Assembly: GCF_002798405.1 (NCBI RefSeq)
Contig: NZ_PGGV01000037.1
Coordinates: forward strand, 186,001 to 250,000
DNA: 64,000 nucleotides
Source of the DNA: Glycomyces xiaoerkulensis
GTDB lineage: Bacteria; Actinomycetota; Actinomycetes; Mycobacteriales; Micromonosporaceae
Direction of reading: 5' to 3'
Below are positions 32,200 through 42,800 of the stretch, in pieces (the first letter of the stretch is position 1; each line of letters starts with the position of its first letter). The position numbers and the translations under genes were made by a program. The notes beneath the pieces were generated by a model. That model was given only the letters and a program-made list of their open reading frames with translations. It was not told where the DNA came from and searched no databases.

Positions 32200-33213
32200 A
32201 TGGCAATCAAGGCCGAGTACATCTGGCTCGACGGCACCGAGCCGACCGCCAAGCTGCGTTCCAAGACCAAGATCCTCGCCGAAGGCGCGGAGCCGCCGCT
32301 CTGGGGCTTCGACGGCTCGAGCACGAACCAGGCCGAGGGCAACTCCTCCGACTGCGTGCTCCGTCCTGTCAAGACGGTGCCCGATCCGATCCGGGGCGGC
32401 GAGAACCTCCTGGTCCTCTCCGAGGTCCTGGACACCGACCTCACCCCGCATCCCTCGAACACCCGCGCCGCGACGGCGGAGGTCGCCGAGAAGTTCGCCT
32501 CGCAGGACTCCTGGTTCGGCATCGAGCAGGAGTACACCTTCATGGTCGGTTCCCGCCCGCTCGGCTTCCCCGAGGGCGGTTACCCGGCCCCGCAGGGCGG
32601 CTACTACTGCGGCGTCGGCGCCGACGAGATCTTCGGCCGGGAGATCGTGGAGAAGCACCTCGACAACTGCCTGGCCGCCGGACTGCCGATCTCGGGCATC
32701 AACGCCGAGGTCATGCCCGGCCAATGGGAGTTCCAGGTCGGCCCCGCCTCGGCCCTGGACGTGTCGGACTCGCTGTGGCTGGCCCGCTGGCTGCTCTACC
32801 GCACCGCTGAAGAGTTCGGCGTCTCGGCCACCATCTACCCCAAACCCGCCAAGGGCGACTGGAACGGCGCCGGCTGCCACACCAACTTCTCCACCAAAGC
32901 CATGCGCGAGGGCTACGAACCCATCCTCGCCGCCTGCGAAGCCCTCGGCACCAAAACCGACGAGCACATCGCCGGCTACGGCCACGGCATCGACGAACGC
33001 CTCACCGGCCAGCACGAAACCGCCCACTACACCCAGTTCTCCTACGGCGTCTCCGACCGCGGCGCCTCCATCCGCATCCCCTGGCAGGTCGAGAAGGACA
33101 AGAAGGGCTACCTCGAAGACCGCCGCCCCAACGCCAACATGGACCCCTACATCGTCACCCGCCTCATGGTCGACACCGTCTGCACCGCCCTCGAAAAGAA
33201 GGGCCTGGTCTAA
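32200..33213 (+). CDS. glnII: Glutamine synthetase, eukaryotic-like type II (GSII)
   Basis: The 337-residue enzyme is the short GSII form: AIKAEYIWLDGTEPTAKLRS at the start, LWGFDGSSTNQAEGNSSDC, the catalytic FGIEQEYTFM and PEGGYPAPQGGYYCGVGAD region, NAEVMPGQWEFQVGP and the NGAGCHTNFSTKAMR loop. It condenses ammonia and glutamate with ATP. Streptomyces and Frankia carry a GSII beside the main GlnA. ATG 32200 is chosen because MAIKAEYIWLDG is the usual N-terminus. The last third is unusually rich in C-ending codons. A hairpin follows. Confidence 0.96.
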   Translation: MAIKAEYIWLDGTEPTAKLRSKTKILAEGAEPPLWGFDGSSTNQAEGNSSDCVLRPVKTVPDPIRGGENLLVLSEVLDTDLTPHPSNTRAATAEVAEKFASQDSWFGIEQEYTFMVGSRPLGFPEGGYPAPQGGYYCGVGADEIFGREIVEKHLDNCLAAGLPISGINAEVMPGQWEFQVGPASALDVSDSLWLARWLLYRTAEEFGVSATIYPKPAKGDWNGAGCHTNFSTKAMREGYEPILAACEALGTKTDEHIAGYGHGIDERLTGQHETAHYTQFSYGVSDRGASIRIPWQVEKDKKGYLEDRRPNANMDPYIVTRLMVDTVCTALEKKGLV

Positions 33214-33240
33214 ACCACCACCAAATGAGCCACACGAATC

Positions 33241-33277
33241 GGAGGGGCGGAGCGCCGCAACGGCGCCCCACCCCTCC
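33241..33277 (+). terminator. Hairpin after glnII
   Basis: GGAGGGG (33241-33247) and CCCCTCC (33271-33277) flank an inner stem GCGCCG/CGGCGC (33252-33257, 33261-33266) with a CAA loop. It lies 28 bases past the stop. It also marks the end of very GC-rich DNA; the next 1.5 kb has clearly lower GC. Confidence 0.65.
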
Positions 33278-33500
33278 GAATTGCGTCAACATACTGGCCG
33301 ATGGTCTTACGGTAGACACGAATCAGACCCGCGGAGATCTCAGAATGCGATTCGAAGGCTGTGATTGTGTGATGCAGCAAGGCGTAAGCCCCTTGGGCGA
33401 TAACCTGTTTAAAGATTCTTGTTGCACCAGAGGCTTCCTTGTTGCCCTCTAAAGGATCTCAGCTATGACGACAACTGTTCAAGAATATGCTTGCGTAGAT
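33278..33500. other. Low-GC intergenic DNA, no gene seen
   Basis: About 220 bases between the glnII hairpin and the small membrane protein are AT-richer than the rest of the window. A 75-codon plus-strand frame spans glnII's hairpin and this DNA, but it has no ribosome-binding site and no protein-like composition. The DNA looks acquired together with the RHS tail and its neighbour. Confidence 0.45.
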
Positions 33501-33860
33501 TCAATCTCGATAGGGTAGCTCAAGGTTGAGTAGGTCCTTCCAAGCCATTGAAACGGCAGTCCTTGTCATCGCCAGTGGCGAGACGTCAACATTATGACTG
33601 TTCAAGAATCTCTTCAGGTCTAGCAGTCCCAAGACGAACCAACCACACCCAAGCAGAAGATTAAGCCCTACTGGAATCATCACTTCGAGCCAGGTAGGCC
33701 CTAGACTGAACGCTCCACCAGTCGCTAGGGCTTCGAGTAGAGCCCAAAAGAGTACAGCCAGAACGGGCGATGCGACCAACCACCTCAGACCCCATAGCAA
33801 CAAGCGATACCCTGGACCCCTTCGGAATCGTCTGACAATTAGGGAAGATGATTCATTCAC
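33501..33860 (-). CDS. Small two-helix membrane protein, candidate immunity protein for the RHS toxin
   Basis: The 119-residue protein starts at ATG 33860 with GAGGT 8 bases upstream. Two or three transmembrane helices are visible (LLLWGLRWLVASPVLAVLFW and IPVGLNLLLGCGWFVLGLLD), flanked by a basic N-terminus and a soluble 35-residue C-terminus (FLNSHNVDVSPLAMTRTAVS). It starts 41 bases after the stop of the giant RHS gene on the same strand and shares its low GC. In RHS polymorphic toxin systems this is the position of the immunity gene. No family recognised, so the role is inferred from context. Confidence 0.6.
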   Translation of the reverse strand: MNESSSLIVRRFRRGPGYRLLLWGLRWLVASPVLAVLFWALLEALATGGAFSLGPTWLEVMIPVGLNLLLGCGWFVLGLLDLKRFLNSHNVDVSPLAMTRTAVSMAWKDLLNLELPYRD

Positions 33861-33901
33861 AGATACCTCACAGAATTATTGATGACTGATCAGTCCTCCT
33901 A

Positions 33902-36900
33902 TTAGTCTATCGCATTGGTCTCCCCCACTCCGGCTGAAATCCGGCAAGAACTTCCAACGGGACACCCCGTGGCTCCAACTCCGAAATAGCCGGTCAGAGT
34001 CCACTCCCCTCCAAAGGAAACCGATGACTCAAGACCTCCGACTAGTCCTTGACCAAGACTGACCTCGGCAAAGTAGTCATTCCCTACAAGTTCGCTCTCA
34101 GAACTGGAACTTGAAATCATTATGGCACCGACCTTTTCAGCTCCCGCAGATGGACCCAGGCCCCCAGACCAACGTTCTGTCGTGACCCATCCATCCTCAC
34201 GGGTAAAGATCTTGCACCGGTCATATGAAACCGACAATGCCACCTGCAAGGTCCACGTGCTACAGAGCCCGATACTTCCCGCCCCATATGCCTCCCACAA
34301 TTTAGGCAGGCTGTCCTCAATTACTTGCGTCGCCAAATTAACTAGAACATCCGGTATATCCAATTCCCGCATATCCTCCCATAGCAGCGAGACTGCGGAG
34401 AGCAACTCATCTTCGAAATCCTGAGACAATATCTCGTCACCAGTCGGAACTCCAGGAGGATTTGGATTCCCCTCACCAGCACCGCATTCAGCCTGCGTGT
34501 ATGGCCCATTGCAGCTAGGAGGTTGTGGTCCACATTCCCATGAGGTGTATGGGCCATTACAACCGCCGTTGGTATCTTTGGAAGAAGAGCATGAGTTCCG
34601 TCTACATTGATCGGTTCCGCAGCCGGTCTTCTTGCATTCGTCCTTGGTCTTGAGACTGCCGTCATTGTTGTGATAAGAGCAGTCGCCATCTATGCACGAC
34701 CAGTCGAGTCCAGTGGGATCGGTTCTGATAATCGGATTGTTACCTGTGTAGGCGTACCCGTTGATCTGCTGGGAGTCAGTGAATCTCTGGATGGGATCTC
34801 GGGAGATGAATCTGCCGACGGTGGGGTCGTAGAATCGTGCGCCCATTGACACGAGTCCGGTGGGGTCTTCGGTGCCGGTGTGGAAGCCCTGTTGGGTGGC
34901 TGTCCAGTCGACGGTTTCGCCCCTGGTTTTGCCGAACGGATCTTGGCGCCGGTAGGTGAGCACCATGGTCGCCGCCGAGACGGCCCAGGCGGCGGTGCCC
35001 TGGTGGGTGGTGCCGATCCAGGTCAGGCCCTCGTCGGTCGAGCGGGTGGCGATCATTTCCCCATTGTGGCTGTAGGTCCGCGTGGCGTGTACGACGCCCT
35101 GGGGGTCGACCGAGATCTCGTGGCCGGCGACGAACAGGTTCTGCGTCCCGTCCGGGTCCAGGCGTCCGATGCGGTTGCCCTCGCCGTCATAGACCATTCC
35201 GGTGGTGCCCTCGTCGGAGGTGATCGAGGCCAGCTTGCCGCGCGGATCCCATTCCAGGGTCTCGGTCTGGCCGTCGACGGTCCTTTCGGTGAGGTTGCCG
35301 GACTCGTCCCAGGCGTAGTCGTCGACCGCCGTACCGGTGGTGACGGTGTCGACCAGGTGGGCCTCGGTGTCGGTGTAGTCGTAGGCGGCGGTCTCGGCCG
35401 TGCCGTCGGTGCCGTGCTCGGTGACGGTGGTGCGGTTGCCGGTCACGTCGTAGGCGTACTCGGTCCAGTAGGCGCCGGGCCCGCCGATGTCGGACGCGTC
35501 GAGGTCGGACTCGTCCGCGCATTCGCCGGTTCCGGCCTGTGCCCAGGCATCGGTCAGCCGCTGCAGGTAGTCGTAGACGAAGCACTGCCGCTCCGGCTCG
35601 CCGGGCGAGTCGGTGACGCTGTCGGCGATGGACAGGATGTTGCCGGCCTGGTCGTACTCGTAGGAAAGGTGCGCAACCATCGAGCTGGAGACCGAGTCGC
35701 GCGACAACCGGTGCTCGTCGACTCGGCGGGTGCCGTCCTGGAACGTCCAGGTCTGGTGGACCTGTTCGCCGGTCGTCCCGCCGAGGACGCGCTGAGCCAG
35801 CTCGCCCCAGGCGGTGTAGGACGCCTCGGACACGTAGTCGGTGGTGTCGGTGCCGTCCGAGAAGTCGCCGAAGACGCGCGTGGCCTGCCCCAGGTCGTTG
35901 TAGTGGTAGGCGACCGTTTCCTTGCCGAGGCCGGAGATCTGCGGCAGGTTGGTGTTCGACACCGACCCGTCGGGCAGGTAGAACTGCTGGACGTTGTAGG
36001 ACCCGGCCAGGTCCTCGAATCCCGGCAGCTCGGGGAGCCACTGCGTGACCGAGGTCGGACGGCCCGCATCGTCGTAGTTGCGGACCTGGGTGATGATGTT
36101 CTGCCCGTCGACGATGGACACCGACAGGTACGGCAGGCCGACGCCGTTGTTGGCGTTGTCGTAGCGCCAGGCGCCGATCCATTCACCGGTCGCTTCGTCA
36201 CCGGCGTACAGGTCCGTCTTGCGTCCGAGGTCGTCGTAGACGGTCGTCAGCGTCTGGCCGCGGGCGTCGGTCGTTTGGACCAGTTGCCCGGCCTCGTCGT
36301 AGGCGGCGGTGGTGGTGCCGGTGTCGGGGTCGGTCGCGCTGACCTGGCGGCCCCGCAGATCGTAGGAGTACGACCATTCGTTCCCGGCCGGATCGGTCAC
36401 CGTCTCCAGGTTGCCGCGCTTGGTGTAGTCGTAGACCGTCGCATCGTGGACCCCGGTGGCGGTGTCGCCGTGGTAATCGCGCTTCTCCACCATTTCGCCC
36501 CGGGCGTTGGTGATCGTCGCGGTCGGCGTCGCCCCCTCCGGCGGATTGGTCGCGACCATCCAGCCTTCGGTGGAGCCGCCGTACACGGTCTCGGTCGCGT
36601 GGAGGATCTCCTGGTGGGACATGAACTCCTCCAGCACCACCCGGCCGGCGCCGTCGTAGGAGTAGAAGGTGCGCGCCTGGTCCTCGCCTTGGGAGACCGC
36701 GACCAGATCCGTGCCCGGGCCGGTCTCGGCCTCCCAGTTCGGCCCCGACTCCCACAGCCGCAGCCCGCGGCTGTCGTACTCGACGCCGGTCACCAGGCGC
36801 CCGCCGACCGGGGTCGGGACCTGCTTCTGGGCCTCGCGCAGCAGCGAGTCGTACAAGGCCACATTGTCGAGCCGCTGAGTGCCGCTCGGGGTGACCGCAT

Positions 36901-39748
36901 AGGTCGTCACCGCCGACGGCTCGGTGTTCGAGACCTTGTACTCGTAGGCGGCGGTCGGCACCTCCGGATGCTCGGTTCGGTCCCAGCCCGGCCCCCACGC
37001 CGCGGTGGTGCGGCCGAGCGGGTCGTAGGCGATCTCGGTTACCCCGCCGTTGGCGTCCACGGTCTTGACCGGCTGCCCGCGGTGCCGGTCGGCGTGCACG
37101 GTGGCGGTGTGGCCCAGCGGGTTCTCAGTGGTCACCGACTCGACCGGCCCACCGGCCGCCGGCGTATAGGCGGTCGTGGTGGTCCGGTCCAGTGCGTCGG
37201 AGGCCGACAGCACCCGGCCGAGGGCGTCATAGGTCGCTTTGACCTTCGCCACCCACACCGGGGAACCGTTCTCGTAACGGTCGACCACCTCGGTCCTGGT
37301 CGCCAGGCCACGGGTGGGGGCCGCGGTGTCGTCGGTGCTGCCGTCGTAGAAGTAGCGGGACTCGTCCACCAGGTCGGTCGGCAGCGATGCGGTCTGGTCG
37401 CATGCGGTCGCGACCGTCTGACTGCGGCGCGGGAACCGGTACAGGTTCTCGGCGGGATTGTCGGCGTACCAGGTCCGAGTGCACCGCTCGTCGTCGTCCA
37501 CCGACAGGTCGCCCAGGTCCGAGACCTCGATCTCACGACCGCGGTCGTCGAATTCGGTGAGCCGACGGGTGCGTTGCCAAGTGCCGGTGGCCTCGTCGAG
37601 CAGTTTCCTCCCGTCGCTACGGGACTCGCCGACGTGCCACGCCTTCAGGCTGCCGCCGTCGTGGGACCGCTCGGCGGCCAGACTCGTCCAGTACCGCGAC
37701 ACAATCGAGGAGATCAGATGCGCCCCGTCGTAGGAGGCGGCCTCGAACACCGCGCCGGGCAAGGCCTCGTGGTCGGTTGCGGTGTCGCCCTCGTCGTCGG
37801 CGACGACCACGTCGATGCTTCCGGACCCGTCGGCATTGGCCGGCTGGCCGTCCATACCGCGGTAGTAGCGGGTCCGCTCCTTCAACTGAGTGCCGGAGTT
37901 CGGGGTGCCGGTCCTGGTGGTCACCTGGGCGTAGCCGCGCCACTGGTTGAACGTGCGGTTCGCATCGGCGGTGTGCTCGGCGTCGTTCCAGGCCCACAGG
38001 CGCTCGGTCCCGCCGCCGGAGATCGAGTAGTCGTAGTAGGTGCGCACCGGCACTTGCCCGGCGGTGGTGTCGAACTCGGCGACCTGGGTGACCACGTACT
38101 TGTGGAACCACTCCTCGCTCTCCCCGTCCTCGGACAGGACGGGGTAGCAGCGCCGGTCGTTCTCGAGCGGGCCGGGCAGGTCGTCCCAGGCGCAGTCGGG
38201 TGCCGAGTACCAGACGCCGGTCACCGACCCGGTCTCGGAGACGATCGCGGTCAGGCGGGTCCGCCACATCGACGGCGTACCCTCCGAATGCTCGACCCGG
38301 TTGGGGAAGGCGATGCCGGTGAACGTCACCGGCGGGGTCGACTCGGTCCCGCCGACATGGCCGGTGTGCTGCACCGATTTGAGCCACAGGACCGTGTCCT
38401 CGCCGTCGCCGTAGTCGAGGAATTCCTGGACCAGCTCCCAGGAGTCGACCTTCGAGAACCCGCCGGAGCCGTCGGGCACGTAGGTGGCCACCGAGGCAAG
38501 ACGCTTCGAGGAGAAGAACGCCGGAGACAAACTGTCGGTGCAGGGAGATGCATCGCAGTCCTGGTCCCACGGCGTCTCGGGCCAATTGTCGGCCTGCGGG
38601 TCCCCATCGGCGTCGTAGCAGTCCGCCTCGCACCGGTCGGTGTAGGAGAAGTCAACCTGTCCGGCCTGCACCGACGCGTCGTCGGTGCGCAGTCCGTAGT
38701 CGATGCGGTCCAGCCGCACCGAACGATCGAACGCCGACCGGTTCTCCTCATCGGCCGCCGCCCCGTAGTGGCCGGTCTCGGCCGACCAGTCGAACTCGGT
38801 CCGGTTGCCGTGCACGTCGGTGACCGAATCGAGCATCCACCGATACGCCTGCGAGCACTCCGAAGCGGCGAAGTCATCGGCCGTGTGGCACGGCTCCCCG
38901 GAATGATTGCCGAACACCGGCACTTGCAACCGCGAGTCGGTCGACCCGGCCCGGTCGGCGAAGGTGTACACGGTCCCGTCGGCGGCGGTGATCCGCCACC
39001 GCTCGGTCGAGGCCGACGAGCCGTCGGCGGGCGAACCGAGCTGCTCGACCTTCCAGTTCGGATCGGAGGCCGCGGTCCACTCGCCGGTGTCGTCGTCGAG
39101 CACCAGCGGGGCGTTCACCCCGTCAAGCACCAGCGTCACCGAAGGTGACTCGCCGTCCCAGCAGCGGTCGGCCGTCGCGTCCGGGGTGTTGCCGCCGTCC
39201 TCTGCCGCACAGGAGGCGTAGGTCCGCTCGACATAGCCCGGCGTATACGACCAGCCGTCCCCGATCAGGCCGGACTGGTTGTTCGACGAGACCGTGTGGC
39301 CGTCCACCGCCTGCGACGAGTACGAGAGCCCCACCTGCGGGACCGGCCCCTCCCCCGGCGGCAACTGGAACCCGTAGGTGTAGTTGAAGCCGCCGGTCGA
39401 GCCCCCTTGCGACCATGAACCCGCGTGCGACAGATCGGTCGCCGACCAATCCCCGGTCGCGTCCGAGCCGCCCGAACCGCCGGCCGAGGGCACCTCGATC
39501 TTCCCCGACTCGGTCGCCAGCCCCTGCTCGATCAGGTCAACCGGTTCGCCGACCACCGGATCGGTCGACACCGGGGTCCCCGGATCCGGCTCGGTCGCGC
39601 CCGACTGCGCCTCTGCCGGGGTCTGGTAGGCGAACAACGCGGCCGCGGCGGCCATCGCCGAGGCGGTGAACATCCGCGCGGCGGCGACTCCTCGCCGCCG
39701 CCGGGGCGACGCAACATCATGCGAGGTCGACAGAGAACCGGGGTACAT
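33902..39748 (-). CDS. Secreted RHS/YD-repeat protein with Cys-rich variable C-terminus
   Basis: The 1948-residue protein starts near ATG 39748 (MYPGSLSTSHDVASPRRRRG) with a signal peptide at residues 24-46 (ARMFTASAMAAAAALFAYQT). A SpvB/TcdB-like N-terminal region (GGFNYTYGFQLPPGEGPVPQ, VGLSYSSQAVDGHT) is followed by many YD repeats (YDPLGRTTAAWG, YDLRGRQVSATDPDTG, YDEAGQLVQTTDARG). The RHS core end is GARFYDPTVGRFISRDPI near residue 1635 and GNNPIIRTDPTGL near 1677. The last ~270 residues are unrelated to the core: first ten Cys in ~80 residues including CNGPYTSWECG and CNGPYTQAECG, then a Gly/Ser-rich beta-like domain. RHS shells enclose C-terminal toxins; this one is probably a contact- or secretion-delivered effector. 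DNA for the tail is lower in GC. Confidence 0.9.
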   Translation of the reverse strand: MYPGSLSTSHDVASPRRRRGVAAARMFTASAMAAAAALFAYQTPAEAQSGATEPDPGTPVSTDPVVGEPVDLIEQGLATESGKIEVPSAGGSGGSDATGDWSATDLSHAGSWSQGGSTGGFNYTYGFQLPPGEGPVPQVGLSYSSQAVDGHTVSSNNQSGLIGDGWSYTPGYVERTYASCAAEDGGNTPDATADRCWDGESPSVTLVLDGVNAPLVLDDDTGEWTAASDPNWKVEQLGSPADGSSASTERWRITAADGTVYTFADRAGSTDSRLQVPVFGNHSGEPCHTADDFAASECSQAYRWMLDSVTDVHGNRTEFDWSAETGHYGAAADEENRSAFDRSVRLDRIDYGLRTDDASVQAGQVDFSYTDRCEADCYDADGDPQADNWPETPWDQDCDASPCTDSLSPAFFSSKRLASVATYVPDGSGGFSKVDSWELVQEFLDYGDGEDTVLWLKSVQHTGHVGGTESTPPVTFTGIAFPNRVEHSEGTPSMWRTRLTAIVSETGSVTGVWYSAPDCAWDDLPGPLENDRRCYPVLSEDGESEEWFHKYVVTQVAEFDTTAGQVPVRTYYDYSISGGGTERLWAWNDAEHTADANRTFNQWRGYAQVTTRTGTPNSGTQLKERTRYYRGMDGQPANADGSGSIDVVVADDEGDTATDHEALPGAVFEAASYDGAHLISSIVSRYWTSLAAERSHDGGSLKAWHVGESRSDGRKLLDEATGTWQRTRRLTEFDDRGREIEVSDLGDLSVDDDERCTRTWYADNPAENLYRFPRRSQTVATACDQTASLPTDLVDESRYFYDGSTDDTAAPTRGLATRTEVVDRYENGSPVWVAKVKATYDALGRVLSASDALDRTTTTAYTPAAGGPVESVTTENPLGHTATVHADRHRGQPVKTVDANGGVTEIAYDPLGRTTAAWGPGWDRTEHPEVPTAAYEYKVSNTEPSAVTTYAVTPSGTQRLDNVALYDSLLREAQKQVPTPVGGRLVTGVEYDSRGLRLWESGPNWEAETGPGTDLVAVSQGEDQARTFYSYDGAGRVVLEEFMSHQEILHATETVYGGSTEGWMVATNPPEGATPTATITNARGEMVEKRDYHGDTATGVHDATVYDYTKRGNLETVTDPAGNEWSYSYDLRGRQVSATDPDTGTTTAAYDEAGQLVQTTDARGQTLTTVYDDLGRKTDLYAGDEATGEWIGAWRYDNANNGVGLPYLSVSIVDGQNIITQVRNYDDAGRPTSVTQWLPELPGFEDLAGSYNVQQFYLPDGSVSNTNLPQISGLGKETVAYHYNDLGQATRVFGDFSDGTDTTDYVSEASYTAWGELAQRVLGGTTGEQVHQTWTFQDGTRRVDEHRLSRDSVSSSMVAHLSYEYDQAGNILSIADSVTDSPGEPERQCFVYDYLQRLTDAWAQAGTGECADESDLDASDIGGPGAYWTEYAYDVTGNRTTVTEHGTDGTAETAAYDYTDTEAHLVDTVTTGTAVDDYAWDESGNLTERTVDGQTETLEWDPRGKLASITSDEGTTGMVYDGEGNRIGRLDPDGTQNLFVAGHEISVDPQGVVHATRTYSHNGEMIATRSTDEGLTWIGTTHQGTAAWAVSAATMVLTYRRQDPFGKTRGETVDWTATQQGFHTGTEDPTGLVSMGARFYDPTVGRFISRDPIQRFTDSQQINGYAYTGNNPIIRTDPTGLDWSCIDGDCSYHNNDGSLKTKDECKKTGCGTDQCRRNSCSSSKDTNGGCNGPYTSWECGPQPPSCNGPYTQAECGAGEGNPNPPGVPTGDEILSQDFEDELLSAVSLLWEDMRELDIPDVLVNLATQVIEDSLPKLWEAYGAGSIGLCSTWTLQVALSVSYDRCKIFTREDGWVTTERWSGGLGPSAGAEKVGAIMISSSSSESELVGNDYFAEVSLGQGLVGGLESSVSFGGEWTLTGYFGVGATGCPVGSSCRISAGVGETNAID

Positions 39749-39840
39749 CAAAGGGGGCCTTCCATCAATCCAGTCGGGGGTTCGCAGGGGGCAGCGTGCC
39801 GGTCGGCGGGGGGGGAGTTCCCGCCGACCGAACGGCAACG

Positions 39841-42800
39841 TCACAACGGGGGCGGCTCCTCGGAATCGGAGCAGTCGGCATCGTCCGGATCCTGCTCGAA
39901 CTGGGGACGATCCGCCGCCAGGGCCTGGATCGACAATTCGTCCAGCACTCCCGACCAGGTCCGGACGCTGTCGATGGCGCCGACCATCTGATTGGTCATC
40001 TCGCCCTGCTGCTCGGCCGCACCGATCGTCAACGGACCCGTCGCCTTCCACGGCGAGGCCACCACCGGGGCCTCATCCTGCAGCTCGCCATCGACATACA
40101 GCCGAATCACACCCGCGCCCAGATCGACCTGGCCGACCAGGTGGTACCACTTGCCGACCCCGGTCGACTCATCGATCTCGGGAGGATCCTCGGCGTACGC
40201 GAGTGTCCAGGGACCGTCCCCAGAGCCGGCCGAAGGCATCGACAACTGGAATCGGCCGGCAACCGGGCTGTAAACCAGATTGAACGCACCGAACTCGTCG
40301 CCGGTCTGCGAAACTATCGTGCGGTAGTCATCGAGATCATCGACTCGCGCCCAACCGGCTACCGTGAACGACTCGTCAGTGGTGATCACGGGGCCTGTCG
40401 TCTCGGCCCAGCCAGTACCGCCGAGCGCGAGTCCATAGGCCGCCCAGCAATCGTTGTACCGGTCGACCTCCCACGAATACTCGCCATTGAGCGTCAGGTC
40501 ATCGGCGCCCCACAGATCGACGCCAAGCTCGTCCCGGCCCAACTCCCAATGCGACAACCGTTCGGTATGAGCGGCAGCGACCTCGTCGGCATCAAGCGCC
40601 CCACGCCACAAACGAACATCCGAAATGGATCCTTCCCACTCCGTCCAACGCGAGCCGTCTTCTACGCCGCCACAGCCGATCACGAACTCCCCGGCGCGCC
40701 AAGGCTCCCAATCCATTGCGATAGTGCCGGTATCGGACAGCTCCCCATCGATGAACAGTTGCAGCAGGGCATTGTCCGGATCGACAGTGACGGCAAAATG
40801 GGTCCACTTCTCCTTCACTGCGGCCTCGGCACTGACGGCACCGTCGCCCCAGTCCGCATCAGCGCTGTCCTGACTGGTCACCCCCACCGTCCAGGTGTCG
40901 GAATTGGCGCTGTACTTCGTCATAACCGAGAAGTACTGTGCGCCGTTGAAGCTGAACAGACGCGGATGCCCACTCGTATGTTCTGCATCCAGCCAAGCCC
41001 ATGCCGATACTGTGAATGCCTCATCGGTACGCACTGGGACCGTGTCAGCGGTCGGACAGGTGGATCCGTCGAACTGCAAAGCGCTCTGAGCGCGGCCATA
41101 CTGATCGGGTCCCCACGTAGGTGCGGTTGGCATCGCGGTCAGGTCGGTACCCCTGCCCGAAACGTCGGCCCCATCTCCGCGCAGCGGGTACCACGCTTGC
41201 ACGGCGGACGGCATGCCATTGCCGTCCATGAGCTCGCTGAGTTGCTCACCGGTCAAGATGTCGTTGAACACCACCGCGTCGTCGACCGATCCGGTCATCG
41301 GATGGAAGGTCGCGCCGTTCCCCTTTGCGCCGCAACCGACCGCGAACCGTCCCGTCGGCGCCCACGGGTCGAACGGTACCGGATCCGAAGCGACCAGTTG
41401 GCCGTTCACATACAACCGCAGTCGTTCGGCCGGAGCGTCATAGGCCGCGGCGACATGGGTCCAGGAACTGAACTCGGTGTTCGAGGACTCGGCGAAGACG
41501 GTGACCGCGGTGACGTCGGCCGTATCGGACGAGTACATGGAAGCACCCCAAGCGTTCGTCGAGGACATGAACAGCTTCAGGTTGCTCCTGCTCTGACCGG
41601 TCGCGCCCATGACCACGGGCGAACCCGACGATGGTGGCGCTTCGATGTAGGCCCAAGCGGCGACCGTGAACGAGTCGCTCGCGTTGACGATGGGCTCATC
41701 GGCGACCATGCAGGTGTCGCTGGCGCCGTCGAAGACGGCCGCCGCGTCCGTGCGGCCCTCGCGGTCCGGACCGTAGACGGCCGACTCCAATGCTGACAGC
41801 GAACTGTCCGCAGCGTCGTCGAGTCCGTCCCCGTCGAATCGCCAAGCGCCGATCGCTTCGGCCGGTTGGGTTTCGACGGTGGTGAACCAGTATGTCGTCG
41901 GACTCGAGGTGTTTCCCGCCGAGTCGACCGCCCAGACCTGGATCGCGTGGTCGACCGAACCGGTGGACGGCGTGACCGATACCTTCGTCTGACCGTCCGC
42001 CGCCGAAACCGCCTGCTTGGTTTCGCCTTCCAAGGCGTACTCGAACCCGGTCACATCGTCACCGCCGACGAACTCGAACTCGACCGGATCTCCCGGGAGC
42101 GGATTCGCGGTCACCCTCGCCACATCAGGTGGCTCAGGCGCGGTCGTATCGATGCGCACGTAGCAGAACTCGCTCTTACTGCTGTGGGTGAATGCATCGA
42201 ACGTCTGGGCACGCCACCTGTACAGCCCATCTTCGGTCACCACGCCAGAGGCCAGTCGGGACGGCGTCGACTGTCCGGCCTGCGCGTCGACGTACCAGTT
42301 CTCGATGTTCGAGCCGGACGGCTTGTAGAAGAGATACCGCAACTCGACCGCGCCGCCGTCAGGGTCCCGCGGGGCTGCGGCCAGCTTCGGAGTACGGGTG
42401 GTCACCAGCGTCGGATCCGACTCGGTGCCACAACCTTGGCCTTCAGTCGACTGCGCGGTCGGGGCCTCCGGAAGTGAGTTCACCGTGAAGTAGCAGTACG
42501 AGGAGAATTGCCCATAGCGCGACGATTCCGCGTCAGAGTCCCGGGCTCGCACGTTCCACCGGTAGGTCCGGCCGCGTTCGAGCTTTCCGGAGGCCACCGA
42601 CACCCGTAGGACCTGACCGTCGGCTACATCATGGGTGTCGATCTGTTCGAGCATGCTCGGATGCGACTTGTCGCGCTCGTAGAGGTAGAACGAGACCCGA
42701 TTGTCCGGTTCGAGACTCTTCGGCGCGGTCGCCTTAAAGGTCGGAGTCAGGTCATTGATGGTCGGTCCTGGTGCCGAAGTCGAGCACGCGTCGCCGTCCG

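Noticed and set aside
33225-33452. 75-codon plus-strand frame after glnII
   Set aside because: It spans the terminator hairpin and has no ribosome-binding site or conserved look.
34880-39148. 1422-codon plus-strand open frame
   Set aside because: It is the antisense of the RHS gene. The product is Gly/Val/Arg-rich without domains, as expected for an antisense frame of GC-rich DNA, while the minus strand gives clear YD repeats.
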